Positions 52,055 to 61,396 are shown, numbered from the stretch's first letter. The stretch is DNA of 64,000 nucleotides from Alphaproteobacteria bacterium (GCA_017503725.1 JAFVSL010000011.1:71847-135846), one strand, 5' to 3'. Notes: a model not told the origin generated them from the letters alone. Made by a program: numbers and translations.

Positions 52055-54454
52055 ATGAACATAGAACTTGGCAAGAATATAAATCCACGTGATATCGAAA
52101 CCAGAATTCAGGAATTCTGGGATAAAAACACATTTTGGAATAATGATGTTAATTCGGACAAACCATCTTTTTGCATTATGATGCCGCCACCGAACGTGAC
52201 GGGAAATCTGCATATGGGACACGCGCTGGATAATGTTCTGACGGATATTATGTGTCGTTATAAGCGTATGGCGGGCTTTGACGTTTTGTGGCAGCCCGGA
52301 ACCGATCACGCGTCCATCGCGACCCAGTTATTGGTTGAACGTGATTTATCAAAACGTGGAATCAATCCGCACGCATTGACATTGGATGAAAAATTAAATG
52401 CGGCCTGGACGTGGAAGGCGGACAAAGGCGGCCAGATTATGAACCAGTTGCATATTCTTGGCGTAACGCCTGTATGGCAACGTGAACGTTTTACAATGGA
52501 CGATGGCCTGTCGGCGGCGGTTACAAAACTGTTTGTTAAAATGTATAACGAAGGCTTGATTTATCGTGAAAAACGCCTGGTTAATTGGTGCCCGAAACAA
52601 ATGACATCTGTCTCAGACCTGGAAGTTGAAACCCGCGAAGAACACGGCAAGTTTTATTACTTTAATTATCCATTGGTTGGCGGTGGCGTTGTTGAAATTG
52701 CGACAACGCGTCCCGAAACATTATTCGGCGACCAGGCGATTGCCATTCACCCAGAAAATGAAAAATTAAAACACTTGATTGGTCGTCGCGCGATTATTCC
52801 GTTAACCGATATTGAAATTCCAATTATCGCTGACGTTCACGCGGACCCAGAAAAGGGAACCGGTGCGGTAAAGATTACACCGGCACACGACTTTGATGAC
52901 TGGGATGTTGGCCTGCGTCATAATTTAACACCGGTTTGTATATTAACACCAGATGCTAAATTAAATGATAATCCGGTTGTGCCTGAAAAATATCGTGGTC
53001 TGGATCGGTACAAGGCACGCGAAGCCGTTGTCGCAGATATCGAAACGGCGGGCCTGCTGGTAAAGGTAGAGGATCGAACAATCCCAACCCCATATTCCGA
53101 ACGCGGTGGTGTGCCGGTCGAACCGTATTTAACAGACCAGTGGTTTGTTGATGCTGAAAAATTGGCCCAGCCTGCAATTCGGGCGGTCGAAGAAGGGAAA
53201 ATTAAATTCCTGCCGGAACACAGATATAATTTGTTTATGTCTTGGATGAAAAATATTCGTCCCTGGACAATTTCGCGCCAGTTGTGGTGGGGTCATCATA
53301 TCCCTGCGTGGTATGATGCGGATGGCAATGTCTATGTTGCCGAAACCGAGGCCGACGCCATTAAACAATCCGGTGGCAAAGAATTAACCCGTGATGCTGA
53401 TGTTTTGGATACGTGGTTTTCATCGGGATTATGGCCATTTTCAACATTGGGTTGGCCGGATGATACATTGGAATTGAAAAAGTATTATCCAACAAGCCTG
53501 TTATACACCGGCGCAGATATTATTTTCTTCTGGGTTGCGCGTATGATTATGATGGGTATTTATGTAATGGGCGATGTTCCGTTCAAGACGGTAAATTTCC
53601 ACGGCTTGGTCCGTGATTCACGGGGACAAAAAATGTCCAAGACCAAGGGCAACGGTACCGACCCATTAACAACGGTTGAAAAATTTGGTGTGGATGCGTT
53701 GCGTTATTGGATTGCGACCGCCCCAATTGGTACCGATATTCGTTACAGTGATGACGAGGTTAAACGTGGTTCAAAACTGCTGACGAAATTATGGAACGCG
53801 TCAAAATATGTTTTGATGAATTTGTCTGATTTTGAACCGGCAACCGCACCGCAGATTCCGGTATCTAGTCGCTTTATAGAGGACAGATGGGTATTGTCCG
53901 AATTGAATAAAACAATCGCCGAAACCCGCCGGAATTTGGATAAATACGATAACTATAATTCACGCAGTGCGATTGACACATTCTTCTGGGATATTTTCTG
54001 TGACCAGTATCTGGAATTTATCAAAGACCGTTTCTGGGCACCGGAAAAATATAGTAAAGAATCTAAATTATCGGCCCAGTGGACATTGTACACGGTATTG
54101 CGTGCGATTATCGGATTGTATGCACCGTTCATCCCATTCCTGACCGAAGAATTGTGGCAGAAAATTTATCGTGATTTCGAGGGTGGCGAAACACTGCACC
54201 TGACCGCATATCCAGAAACCAAATCGGAATATGAAACGGATGTGTCGCAAATGAATATTGCGCTGGAAATCTTGAAAAACGTTCGCGGCTTGCGCACCGA
54301 CAGAAAGGTTGGCAATGGTGCAAAACTGGAAACGCTTACAATTCCCGCCACGACCCCGGATGTGTTGCACGGTCTGATTAAATCTGCGGCACGTGCAAAT
54401 GAAATTATCCTGGGGGATGAATTGGATTTTGTTGTTGCAGAACAAAAACAATAA
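52055..54454 (+). CDS. valS: Valyl-tRNA synthetase, short form
   Basis: Class I synthetase charging tRNA-Val. HIGH-type motif NLHMGHALDN near residue 50, the CP1 editing domain around 185-340, and KMSKTKGNGTDP near residue 530. The anticodon-binding domain ends near 790. At 799 aa it lacks the C-terminal coiled-coil arm of E. coli ValRS (951 aa). A short ValRS also occurs in Rickettsiales, often classed as closer to the archaeal type. The matching tRNA gene is in the same window at 25885. Confidence 0.95.
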   Translation: MNIELGKNINPRDIETRIQEFWDKNTFWNNDVNSDKPSFCIMMPPPNVTGNLHMGHALDNVLTDIMCRYKRMAGFDVLWQPGTDHASIATQLLVERDLSKRGINPHALTLDEKLNAAWTWKADKGGQIMNQLHILGVTPVWQRERFTMDDGLSAAVTKLFVKMYNEGLIYREKRLVNWCPKQMTSVSDLEVETREEHGKFYYFNYPLVGGGVVEIATTRPETLFGDQAIAIHPENEKLKHLIGRRAIIPLTDIEIPIIADVHADPEKGTGAVKITPAHDFDDWDVGLRHNLTPVCILTPDAKLNDNPVVPEKYRGLDRYKAREAVVADIETAGLLVKVEDRTIPTPYSERGGVPVEPYLTDQWFVDAEKLAQPAIRAVEEGKIKFLPEHRYNLFMSWMKNIRPWTISRQLWWGHHIPAWYDADGNVYVAETEADAIKQSGGKELTRDADVLDTWFSSGLWPFSTLGWPDDTLELKKYYPTSLLYTGADIIFFWVARMIMMGIYVMGDVPFKTVNFHGLVRDSRGQKMSKTKGNGTDPLTTVEKFGVDALRYWIATAPIGTDIRYSDDEVKRGSKLLTKLWNASKYVLMNLSDFEPATAPQIPVSSRFIEDRWVLSELNKTIAETRRNLDKYDNYNSRSAIDTFFWDIFCDQYLEFIKDRFWAPEKYSKESKLSAQWTLYTVLRAIIGLYAPFIPFLTEELWQKIYRDFEGGETLHLTAYPETKSEYETDVSQMNIALEILKNVRGLRTDRKVGNGAKLETLTIPATTPDVLHGLIKSAARANEIILGDELDFVVAEQKQ

Positions 54455-54466
54455 TGGGGTGATATT

Positions 54467-55195
54467 ATGGCCGAAAAACTGACCGAAAAGCGTGTATTGC
54501 AGGCATATCAGTGCGATCGATTTGGTAATGTTCGTCCATTGATTTTGATGAACGAATTGCAATCGATTGCCGACCGTCACGCTGAAATTTTGGGCTGTGG
54601 TCGTACGTATTGTTTGGAAAATAATGTTGGCTGGGTTGTGATGTACTACTTGGTCGATATTATAGAATTACCGCGTGAGGGCGAAGAACTAACATTCACC
54701 ACCTGGCCATCGTGCCAAGACGCCCTGCGTGCAACACGTGATTTTGAAATCCACGGGGCTGATGGTCGTTTAATGGTTCGTGCGACAAGTCAGTGGATTT
54801 TGATTGATATGGCACGTCGTCGTCCATTGCCATTGGCAAATCATTTGTCGCCGGATGTGGTTGTGCCACATCGTGCATATGGTTGCGCGTTTGAAAAATT
54901 CCCAGATTTTGAAACAAACAAAACGCACGTTATGAAGTGTCGTTTTGATGATATTGACGTGAACCAGCATATAAACAATGCGGTCTATGCGGTGTGGGCA
55001 ACGGAAAGTGTTGGCTTTAAATATCGCAGCGAACATAAATTGAAAAAAATCGATATCAATTTTAAAAAGGAAGTGTCCGCCGACATTCCCGAAATTCGTA
55101 TTGACGTTGCGATTGATGGTCTGACCACACGTCATAAAATTTGCAGTGGTGACACCGAACACGCGGTTGTAATTTGCCACTGGGAAGAAATTTAA
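54467..55195 (+). CDS. Acyl-ACP thioesterase (FatA/FatB type)
   Basis: A 242-aa tandem hot-dog thioesterase that releases fatty acids from acyl-ACP. N-terminal hot-dog (about 10-135) with the VGWVVMYYLVDIIELPREGEE region, and C-terminal hot-dog (about 145-240) with DIDVNQHINNAVYAVWA, which carries the Asn/His pair of the acyl-ACP_TE family. It follows valS by 12 bases with a GGGGTG ribosome site and may be co-transcribed. This family is common in gut bacteria and plants but not in standard alphaproteobacteria, so horizontal transfer is possible. It ends in a terminator. Confidence 0.86.
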   Translation: MAEKLTEKRVLQAYQCDRFGNVRPLILMNELQSIADRHAEILGCGRTYCLENNVGWVVMYYLVDIIELPREGEELTFTTWPSCQDALRATRDFEIHGADGRLMVRATSQWILIDMARRRPLPLANHLSPDVVVPHRAYGCAFEKFPDFETNKTHVMKCRFDDIDVNQHINNAVYAVWATESVGFKYRSEHKLKKIDINFKKEVSADIPEIRIDVAIDGLTTRHKICSGDTEHAVVICHWEEI

Positions 55196-55223
55196 AAATC
55201 CCCCATCTGGGGGATTTTTTTTA
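55191..55223 (+). terminator. Terminator of valS and thioesterase genes
   Basis: AATCCCCC / GGGGGATT with an ATCT loop and eight T residues, ahead of the leader RNA 2 promoter. Confidence 0.85.
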
Positions 55224-55235
55224 TTTATCTTGGTA

Positions 55236-55264
55236 TTGAACAAAGAAAAACAATTAGTTATAAT
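55236..55264 (+). promoter_or_regulatory. Promoter of leader RNA 2
   Basis: TTGAAC (55236-55241), a 17-base spacer and TATAAT (55259-55264). The -10 and following bases match those of leader RNA 1. Confidence 0.7.
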
Positions 55265-55270
55265 GCATAT

Positions 55271-55483
55271 GTTATGGCGGTTTGCCATAATGGGGTGTGA
55301 CTACCCGTGCATAGGCATCGAAATATAAGACTGCGCCACAGGTTGGTGTGTGTTTGTGTTTTGATGAAATTGAACTCCTGAACATTTAGTGTCAGGGGGG
55401 CTGTGAATATATCGAATAAACAGCACAATTCCTATGATTGTAGTCAACCTCCTGACCACTCGTGAATACGCGTGGTTTTTGTT
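55271..55483 (+). ncRNA. Structured leader RNA, member 2 (upstream of EGF-like gene)
   Basis: Predicted from about 55271. Hairpin 1 TTATGGC/GCCATAA (seven pairs); hairpin 2 GGG/CCC in GGGGTGTGACTACCC; segment a CTCCTGA (55375-55381); segment b GTCAGGGGGG (55391-55400); the conserved GGCTGTGAATA; hairpin ACAAT/ATTGT; segment c CCTCCTGAC (55448-55456); and terminator ACCAC/GTGGT (55455-55476) followed by TTTTTGTTTTTTT. Compared with member 1, the change from A to G in b keeps both pairings as G.U. The gene starts 25 bases after the terminator at ATG 55508 behind GGGGG. Confidence 0.75.
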
Positions 55484-55507
55484 TTTTTAAACAAAGGGGG
55501 AAGATAA

Positions 55508-56779
55508 ATGAAAGGCTATATCAAATGCTTAATTATGTGTGTTGCACTGGTGCCCACGCCATCAGTTGCCGTACTGTTTGCTGATGGCGAATTATGCCTT
55601 AATTCAGGGCAGTGTGAATCGGGTGTATGCCAGCGCAATGACGGTACGTCGCTTGCAAGATGTGCGCCAAAGGCAAAATTGGGCGAAGCATGTTCCGATT
55701 TTACGTTGTATAGTGTTTACTATGTTGCGCCTTGCGATGCGGACTTGCAGTGCGTCAATTTAACCTGGACGGGCGAAGAAGGCGAAGCAAAAAATGGCAT
55801 ATGTATTCGGACGGGGGCCAATTTTGCCGTTGGTGATTTGTGTATAAATAACGCGCAATGCGAATCAAAATCCTGTGTTATACAATCTGAAACGGATAAA
55901 ACCGGCGTTTGTACTGCGTTGGCGGACGAAAATGAACCGTGCGACTATATCGCTATGGATCCAGAGTTGTATATAAAATACCCAAAATGTGAACGCGGTC
56001 TAAGTTGCAGGCCGATTGAGGAGGCCGAACATATGTATAGTTGCGTAGATCTTGGTGGTGCTAGTTCTGGGACGACTGCAGTGGTTCCCACCGGTACCCT
56101 GCCCAATGGCGAGCCGTGTCTATACAGCACACAATGCACGTCCGGCGTTTGTCTGAACAAAGGTAATACCGATGCGGCATATTGTGCCCCGCGCGCCAGT
56201 GTTCATGGTCAGCAATGCTCATACGAAACCACATCGGGAATTTACATTGATCGTCCAATTTGTGCATCAAACCTTAGATGCGTCCGGCCAACAAATTCAA
56301 CTGCAACATATGGGTGGTGTTGGGATTCTGCAAACATTCCTAGCGAATCTTATTTGGTGGACGCGGTTGTTGGCTGGGGCAATGTTGATGGCGCGTACCA
56401 GGGCGGAACGCGAAATGCTGGCCCCAGCGGATCTGGTATTATAAATTATCGTTGTGCCGCCGGTTATTATGGGATAAATCCTGATGTCGGCTCGCGCAGC
56501 AAATCGGGGTGCACAGCCTGTCCGTCTAATGGTATTTGCGACCTGGGCGATAATGAAATATTTGATTGTAAAATTGGATACTATCGATCGGGTAATCAGT
56601 GTGTTCGTTGTCCTGATATTGTCAGCGGTACGCCTGGTACTACGGCATCTGAAACGTCGTGGGGTGCTTCATTGGATCGTAATAAACTGGGGATTGAAAA
56701 GTGCTATGCGCCTGCTGTTTCGTACACCGATAATGTCGGAATATTTGAAATCACCCAAGACATTGCGTGTTATTATTAA
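55508..56779 (+). CDS. Secreted cysteine-rich protein with EGF/Dickkopf-like repeats
   Basis: A 423-aa exported protein under control of leader RNA 2. The signal peptide is followed by three repeats of the form GE.CLNS.QC.SG.C (near residues 25, 115 and 200), each with an ...ACS / PC.... second half, giving about eight cysteines per module. The C-terminal third (about 305-423) has a further cysteine set (CAAGYYG, CTACPSNG, CDLGDN, CVRCPD) like EGF or furin-like repeats. The pattern resembles animal Dickkopf/EGF modules, but such repeats also occur in bacterial surface proteins. There is no lipobox; it is probably secreted. The function is unknown. Confidence 0.74.
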   Translation: MKGYIKCLIMCVALVPTPSVAVLFADGELCLNSGQCESGVCQRNDGTSLARCAPKAKLGEACSDFTLYSVYYVAPCDADLQCVNLTWTGEEGEAKNGICIRTGANFAVGDLCINNAQCESKSCVIQSETDKTGVCTALADENEPCDYIAMDPELYIKYPKCERGLSCRPIEEAEHMYSCVDLGGASSGTTAVVPTGTLPNGEPCLYSTQCTSGVCLNKGNTDAAYCAPRASVHGQQCSYETTSGIYIDRPICASNLRCVRPTNSTATYGWCWDSANIPSESYLVDAVVGWGNVDGAYQGGTRNAGPSGSGIINYRCAAGYYGINPDVGSRSKSGCTACPSNGICDLGDNEIFDCKIGYYRSGNQCVRCPDIVSGTPGTTASETSWGASLDRNKLGIEKCYAPAVSYTDNVGIFEITQDIACYY

Positions 56780-56801
56780 AAAATCCCCCGTTCGGGGGAA
56801 T
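56777..56801 (+). terminator. Terminator of the EGF-like gene
   Basis: AAATCCCCC / GGGGGAATT stem with a GTTC loop; the T-run is weak. Confidence 0.65.
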
Positions 56802-56811
56802 TAAATTTAAA

Positions 56812-56838
56812 ATAAAAACCGCCGATGGCGGTTTTTTT
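56812..56838. terminator. Bidirectional terminator between EGF-like gene and rpmH
   Basis: AAACCGCC / GGCGGTTT with a GATG loop and flanking A- and T-runs; it mainly serves rpmH on the minus strand. Confidence 0.8.
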
Positions 56839-56991
56839 TTAATTTACTGCGCTAACTGCGATGCGTTTACGACCCGCAGCGCGACGACGATTCAATACAT
56901 CGCGACCACTTTTCGTTTCCATACGTGCACGGAAACCGTGTGTGCGAACACGACGTGTTTTCGATGGTTGATATGTACGTTTTGTTGCCAT
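56839..56991 (-). CDS. rpmH: Ribosomal protein L34
   Basis: A 50-aa, very basic protein of the large subunit. The N-terminus [20 protein letters not shown] and the middle [15 protein letters not shown] are the L34 signature; the last residues AVSAVN are slightly unusual. It has an AAGGA ribosome site. rnpA, which normally follows rpmH in bacteria, is not here: the downstream side is a terminator and a convergent gene. Thus rpmH is separated from rnpA-yidC in this genome. Confidence 0.95.
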   Translation of the reverse strand: MATKRTYQPSKTRRVRTHGFRARMETKSGRDVLNRRRAAGRKRIAVSAVN

Positions 56992-57111
56992 TTTATTTAT
57001 CCTTCGGTTTTTCTCTTTGTCATTTCATATTGGCCGAAGCAGTACAAGACCAACCTGAAATAAATCCGTTTGCGGGTATATTTAAGCATATGTTTTTACA
57101 AAATGCAAGTT

Positions 57112-57219
57112 TTATTTGGATTTTACCAAACCCAATTTTTTTAACCCCTCTTGAACCAGGTGGAACAAGAAAATCGCCACAAGCAAATTCCAAAACGGTA
57201 AAAATAATTTATCGTTCAT
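57112..57219 (-). CDS. Small single-helix membrane protein, 35 aa
   Basis: Short reading frame starting inside the end of the 65-aa gene (overlap 11 bases), with an AAGG ribosome site eight bases before the ATG. The predicted peptide has a hydrophobic segment FLPFWNLLVAIFLFHLV and a lysine-rich tail (KKLGLVKSK), like a small inner-membrane protein. There is no homology that I recognise. Translational coupling and composition make it a credible small gene, but it could be a chance frame. Confidence 0.45.
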   Translation of the reverse strand: MNDKLFLPFWNLLVAIFLFHLVQEGLKKLGLVKSK

Positions 57220-57406
57220 TTTGTGTATCCTTGCCCTTTATCAGGCGTTGTATCTTATGTATGCCGTTGGCAATGTCAATCATTCGGTCCAGATTCCACA
57301 GTTGGCACGTGTACTGCGCCCGCCACAGCCAGTTTTGGCCGGCGTCGCATTTCATTTGGTATAATTCCTTACGTGTTTCTTGTAAAATCGTTCTAATTTG
57401 TCCCAC
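57209..57406 (-). CDS. Hypothetical small protein, 65 aa
   Basis: A soluble basic protein starting at GTG with AAGGGG just ahead. It is mostly helical, with Trp and Arg/Lys-rich segments (NWLWRAQYTCQLWNLDRM and HKIQRLIKGKD). A sigma70-like promoter lies 26 bases upstream of the start. The family is unknown. It is divergent from gyrA and precedes the 35-aa membrane protein gene in the same direction, giving a two-gene unit. The pair might act together, for instance as a small regulator and membrane peptide, but nothing proves that. Confidence 0.58.
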   Translation of the reverse strand: MGQIRTILQETRKELYQMKCDAGQNWLWRAQYTCQLWNLDRMIDIANGIHKIQRLIKGKDTQNER

Positions 57407-57431
57407 GGTGCCCCTTTTTATTGCGAAAAAT

Positions 57432-57459
57432 ATCGTATCACAAAAGACTGGTTTGTCAA
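57432..57459 (-). promoter_or_regulatory. Promoter of the 65-aa gene
   Basis: On the minus strand, consensus TTGACA (57454-57459), a 16-base spacer and TACGAT (57432-57437). Confidence 0.65.
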
Positions 57460-57481
57460 TGTCTTTTTTGGGCTTTATTTC

Positions 57482-57511
57482 TTGACGTAAACCGCAAAAA
57501 TTTGCTATGTT
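57482..57511 (+). promoter_or_regulatory. Promoter of gyrA
   Basis: TTGACG (57482-57487), an 18-base spacer and TATGTT (57506-57511). A GGGAAAGTGAAG ribosome site precedes the ATG at 57542. Confidence 0.6.
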
Positions 57512-57541
57512 TTAACTGTTATAAACAAGGGAAAGTGAAGT

Positions 57542-60277
57542 ATGTCTGAAAATATAAACGAAGTTATTGAAACCCGCGTTCCGACGTCGTCTTTGGAACA
57601 CGAAATGCGGACCAGTTTCTTGGACTATGCAATGTCGGTTATTGTTGATCGTGCATTGCCGGATGTTCGCGACGGGTGCAAGCCGGTACATCGCCGTATT
57701 CTGTATGTTATGAATGATGTGGCGCCGGCGACCAAGCCAACGGTGAAATCGGCACGTATTGTCGGTGACGTTATGGGTAAATATCATCCGCACGGGGATT
57801 CCTCTATTTACGAGGCTATGGTCCGTATGGGCCAGGATTTTTCCATGGGTGAAATGTTGGTCCAGGGCCAGGGTAACTTTGGTTCTCGCGACGGGGACAA
57901 GGCCGCCGCTATGCGTTATACAGAGGCACGACTTTCCAAACTGGGTGCGTCTTTGATGGACGATATGGACAAAGACACCGTTGATTGGATGCCGAACTTT
58001 GACGGTTCGTTGCAAGAACCGGTCGTCTTGCCAACGAAATTTCCAAATTTCTTGGTAAATGGCGGCTCGGGTATTGCGGTTGGTATGGCGACAAATGTTC
58101 CAACTTATAACCTGGGTGAAATTTGCAATGGTATCTTGGCGATATTGGATAACAAGGATTTATCTGATGATGAATTATTTACGATTATCCCCGGGCCTGA
58201 TTTTCCAACGGGCGCGATGATTATGGGGCACGCCGGCGCGTACAAGGCGCATACAACCGGCCGTGGTTCTATTATCATTCGTGCAAAAACACATATCGAA
58301 GATTTTCGTGATCACCAGGCAATAATTGTCGATGAATTACCGTACCAGGTTAACAAGGCGCAAATGATTATCAAAATTGCCGAGTTAATCAAAGACAAAC
58401 GAATCGAAGGGATATCCGAAATCCGCGATGAATCGTCCAAGGAAGGTCTGCGTGTCGTTGTTGAATTAAAGCGTGATGCGATTGCGGATGTTGTGTTAAA
58501 CCACTTGTTCCAGTATACGGAAATGCAGACGAATTTCCCGGTCAATATGATGGCGCTAAATCGTGGCCGCCCAATGCTGTTCAATGTTCGTGGTGTCTTG
58601 GACGCGTTTATTGAATTCCGGGCCGAGGTTATTCGTCGTCGCACCATTTTTGACCTGAACAAGGCACGTAATCGTGCACACACATTGTTGGGGTTATCTG
58701 TTGCGGTTGGAAATCTGGACGAGGTTATTGAACTTATTAAATCCAGTGCCAACCCCGAAGAAGCGCGCGCTGCGTTAATTGCACGTGGGTGGCGTGCATC
58801 GGACATTGAATCTTATATTCAGTTGATTGATGATCCAAATACTGAATACAAAGATGGTATGTTCTATATGTCCGAAGACCAGGCCCGTGCAATCTTGGAA
58901 TTGCAATTACATCGCCTGACCGGTTTGGAACGTGATAAAATTCACGATGATTTGACCGCACTGGGGGCGACGATTAAAGACCTGCTTGAAATTTTGGGCA
59001 GTTATGAACGCATCGTACAAATCATTCGCGACGAAACAACTATGGTTCGCGACAGTTGGGCATCCCCACGTCGTACCGAAATTTCCGATGCGGAAATTGA
59101 TATCGATATCGAAGATTTAATTGCGCGCGAAGATATGGTTGTAACTGTATCGAACACCGGTTATATCAAACGTGTTGCGCTGGATACATATCGTGCCCAG
59201 AAACGTGGTGGCAAGGGACGCAATGCAATGACAACCAAAGACGACGACTATGTGGTCCAGGTATTCGTTGCAAATACTCACACGCCATTGTTGTTCTTTA
59301 GTTCCAAGGGATTGTGTTATAAATTAAAAACATATAAATTACCAGAGGCTGCCGCCGCCGCCAAGGGGCGTCCATTGGTAAACCTGTTGCCACTGGAAAA
59401 TGGCGAAACAATCACGGCAATTTTACCCGTGCCCGAGGAAGACGTACAACGCGTCGCAGAATCTAGTCGTGAACATTTCTTGATGTTTGCAACCGCGTCC
59501 GGTACCGTTCGTCGCAATCGTATGAGTGACTTTGATTCTATCCGCGCAAACGGTAAAATTGCAATGAAACTGGATGACGGTGACAGTCTGATTTCCGTTC
59601 TGCCATGTAACGAAGACCAAGACGTATTCTTGGCGACATATCGTGGTCGCGCGATTCGATTCCCGGTACCGGAAATTCGTGTATTTGCGGGACGTAATTC
59701 AACGGGTGTTCGCGGTATTACACTGGGCAAAGACGACAAGATTATTGGTATGGCAATGTTGAATCGTGGCGAATCTGATTCGTCAATCCGTGCGGCGTAT
59801 ATCAAGCAATCACGTGCCGCGCGTCGTGCCGCAACCGGTATCGAAGAAGAAGCATCCGCCGACGAAGAAGAAACAACAATCGTTTTGGATGATGCCAAGA
59901 TGAAAGAAATGGCCGAAAAAGAAGAATTCATTTTAACAATTTCTGAAAATGGATTTGGAAAACGCACCAGTTCTTATGAATATCGCTTAACGCATCGTGG
60001 TGGTGGTGGATTTACCAACATTAAACTGGGTGGTAAAAACACGGCCGTTGCGGGTTCTTTCCCGGTAACAGACGACCAAGATGTTATGATGGTAACAAAT
60101 GGTGGAAAAATTATCCGTACGCCTGTAAACGATGTTCGTATTGCAGGGCGTTCAACGGCGGGTGTAACATTGTTCCGCACGGCGGATAATGAACGTGTTG
60201 TATCTGCAACCGTCATTGACCACGAAGAAGAAACCGAAGAACAATCCGGCGAATCAACCGCGGTTGTATCTGAATAA
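57542..60277 (+). CDS. gyrA: DNA gyrase subunit A
   Basis: Introduces negative supercoils with GyrB. Catalytic Tyr126 is in [10 protein letters not shown], and the quinolone-resistance region is [17 protein letters not shown], with Ser at the position of E. coli S83 and Glu at that of D87. The GyrA box in the C-terminal wheel is QKRGGKG, which marks gyrase rather than ParC. Six beta-pinwheel blades follow, with an acidic insert (about 765-785) rich in Glu. The 911-aa length is typical. The next gene, a MerR-type regulator, begins 19 bases later. Confidence 0.97.
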   Translation: MSENINEVIETRVPTSSLEHEMRTSFLDYAMSVIVDRALPDVRDGCKPVHRRILYVMNDVAPATKPTVKSARIVGDVMGKYHPHGDSSIYEAMVRMGQDFSMGEMLVQGQGNFGSRDGDKAAAMRYTEARLSKLGASLMDDMDKDTVDWMPNFDGSLQEPVVLPTKFPNFLVNGGSGIAVGMATNVPTYNLGEICNGILAILDNKDLSDDELFTIIPGPDFPTGAMIMGHAGAYKAHTTGRGSIIIRAKTHIEDFRDHQAIIVDELPYQVNKAQMIIKIAELIKDKRIEGISEIRDESSKEGLRVVVELKRDAIADVVLNHLFQYTEMQTNFPVNMMALNRGRPMLFNVRGVLDAFIEFRAEVIRRRTIFDLNKARNRAHTLLGLSVAVGNLDEVIELIKSSANPEEARAALIARGWRASDIESYIQLIDDPNTEYKDGMFYMSEDQARAILELQLHRLTGLERDKIHDDLTALGATIKDLLEILGSYERIVQIIRDETTMVRDSWASPRRTEISDAEIDIDIEDLIAREDMVVTVSNTGYIKRVALDTYRAQKRGGKGRNAMTTKDDDYVVQVFVANTHTPLLFFSSKGLCYKLKTYKLPEAAAAAKGRPLVNLLPLENGETITAILPVPEEDVQRVAESSREHFLMFATASGTVRRNRMSDFDSIRANGKIAMKLDDGDSLISVLPCNEDQDVFLATYRGRAIRFPVPEIRVFAGRNSTGVRGITLGKDDKIIGMAMLNRGESDSSIRAAYIKQSRAARRAATGIEEEASADEEETTIVLDDAKMKEMAEKEEFILTISENGFGKRTSSYEYRLTHRGGGGFTNIKLGGKNTAVAGSFPVTDDQDVMMVTNGGKIIRTPVNDVRIAGRSTAGVTLFRTADNERVVSATVIDHEEETEEQSGESTAVVSE

Positions 60278-60296
60278 TAACAGGGGGCGGATCGGT

Positions 60297-60683
60297 ATGG
60301 ATAACGAATATTTTTCATCAATAAACGATGTTTCGAAACGCTTGTCCGTACCGGCGCATACCCTGCGTTATTGGGAAAAGCAGTTTCCAACACTGATACG
60401 TCCAACAACCGGCGCGGGCGGGCGTCGTTATTATCGCACCGAAACGGTTGAACGTTTGGTTATCCTAAAAGATTTGTTATACAGTCGCGGTCTGACAATT
60501 GCGGGCGTGAAAAAGTTGATGCGTGATGGTGATTTGCCAAAGAACATAGATGATTTATTGGCGGCATCTGCGCCATCGACTGAAACGGTTGCGATTGTAT
60601 CTGCGCCACGTGGTGCGGATCACGGAGACGAAATAAAATTTGCCATCGATTTATTGCGCCAGGCCCGCGAAATATTACAATAA
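60297..60683 (+). CDS. MerR family transcriptional regulator
   Basis: A 128-aa DNA-binding regulator. The winged helix-turn-helix (about 8-75) has VSKRLSVPAHTLRYWEKQFP and RRYYRTETVERL. The C-terminal part is short with a helix (EIKFAIDLLRQAREIL) and no cysteines for metals. It resembles the alphaproteobacterial MerR downstream of integration host factor genes. The CAGGGGG ribosome site fixes the start at 60297. It is probably co-transcribed with gyrA. The effector and targets are unknown. Confidence 0.85.
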   Translation: MDNEYFSSINDVSKRLSVPAHTLRYWEKQFPTLIRPTTGAGGRRYYRTETVERLVILKDLLYSRGLTIAGVKKLMRDGDLPKNIDDLLAASAPSTETVAIVSAPRGADHGDEIKFAIDLLRQAREILQ

Positions 60684-60720
60684 AAAAACGGTGTTGATTT
60701 TTTCAACACCGTTTAATTTT
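60683..60720. terminator. Bidirectional terminator between MerR gene and the 96-aa lipoprotein gene
   Basis: AAACGGTGTTGA / TCAACACCGTTT with a TTTTT loop, A-run before and T-rich after. Confidence 0.85.
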
Positions 60721-61009
60721 ATTTTTGTTTTTTCTTGGAATTATCAATCAATGCGTTGATTGCGCCATAGGTGACCAGCAGGCCCGCGCCAAATCCCAAA
60801 AATGTCCATATGTCATTATTTGATTTTGAATCTTTGACATCGTTCGGTGCAATGCCGTACATTTCATAGTCTTCGCGTTCAGACGGACTTATATATCCCA
60901 TTTGACGGTCGGACGATTCTTTGCAGCCGGTCAAAGCCAGGGCCATTAAAATTGTTGCCAATGTTTTTGGTGCAACGTTTGGAAATCTTTTAGATATTTT
61001 TTTGTTCAT
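60719..61009 (-). CDS. Small lipoprotein, 96 aa
   Basis: A lipoprotein with a basic start (MNKKISKRFPN), a hydrophobic stretch and lipobox ALTGC (Cys29). After about 40 polar residues (SPSEREDYEMYGIAP) comes a glycine-rich membrane-like segment (WTFLGFGAGLLVTYGAINALI) and a lysine tail. This would give both lipid and helix anchors. I recognise no family. It is single, on the minus strand, with AT-rich sequence upstream. Confidence 0.65.
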   Translation of the reverse strand: MNKKISKRFPNVAPKTLATILMALALTGCKESSDRQMGYISPSEREDYEMYGIAPNDVKDSKSNNDIWTFLGFGAGLLVTYGAINALIDNSKKKQK

Positions 61010-61396
61010 TTGCTGTGCGCCTTTGTTATTTGTGTGTTATAAACATATCACGAAAATTAAAATTGTCAACATTGTTTTATAAAAATCCTGATAATGTGGG
61101 ATTTTTTCATCGCGGGCTAATTAGCGACGGAAGTTCGCTCTGATATTATGTTGAAACTTTGTGACACGGGTGAACGCTAAGATAAACTTTTATTTATATA
61201 GGTTTTTTCGTGTTTAACATATTGAAAATTGTATAAAAAAATCAAAAAAATACTGCCGAATCCAAACGGTGATTTGTTTTCGACATTCCTTTGCCCTTAT
61301 TTTATCCCAGTTTTACGCCACTTGTCAATCCGATTTTATGCCGAATCCAAAGGACCGTTTTCCTATGGCGTGCAGATAAGAATAGAGAGGGGCCAA
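61010..61396. other. 387-base region without a gene, upstream of cassette 2
   Basis: AT-rich. It holds a weak hairpin with T-run (61081-61107), the 18-bp sequence CTAAGATAAACTTTTATT (61177-61194) shared with cassette 1, and a 13-base direct repeat TGCCGAATCCAAA at 61254-61266 and 61339-61351. A weak promoter is possible before 61240 (TTTAAC, then TATAAA). None of the leader RNA features (a, b and c segments, CCTCC-terminator) is visible here. Confidence 0.5.

Noticed and set aside
55271..55483. tmRNA, 6S RNA, SRP RNA or RNase P RNA as identity of the leader elements
   Set aside because: None of the hallmark sequences of these RNAs is present, three copies exist, and each ends just before a coding gene with a ribosome site.
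56999..57091. 30-aa frame on the minus strand just upstream of rpmH
   Set aside because: No ribosome site and no conserved features; it lies in the rpmH promoter/leader region.
56925..57485. 186-aa open frame on the plus strand across rpmH and the two small genes
   Set aside because: It runs antisense to rpmH, which is certain, and to genes with better start signals.
61229..61396. N-terminal extension of family A copy 3
   Set aside because: A perfect signal peptide and ribosome site exist at 61397; the extension is AT-rich and unlike the paralogues.
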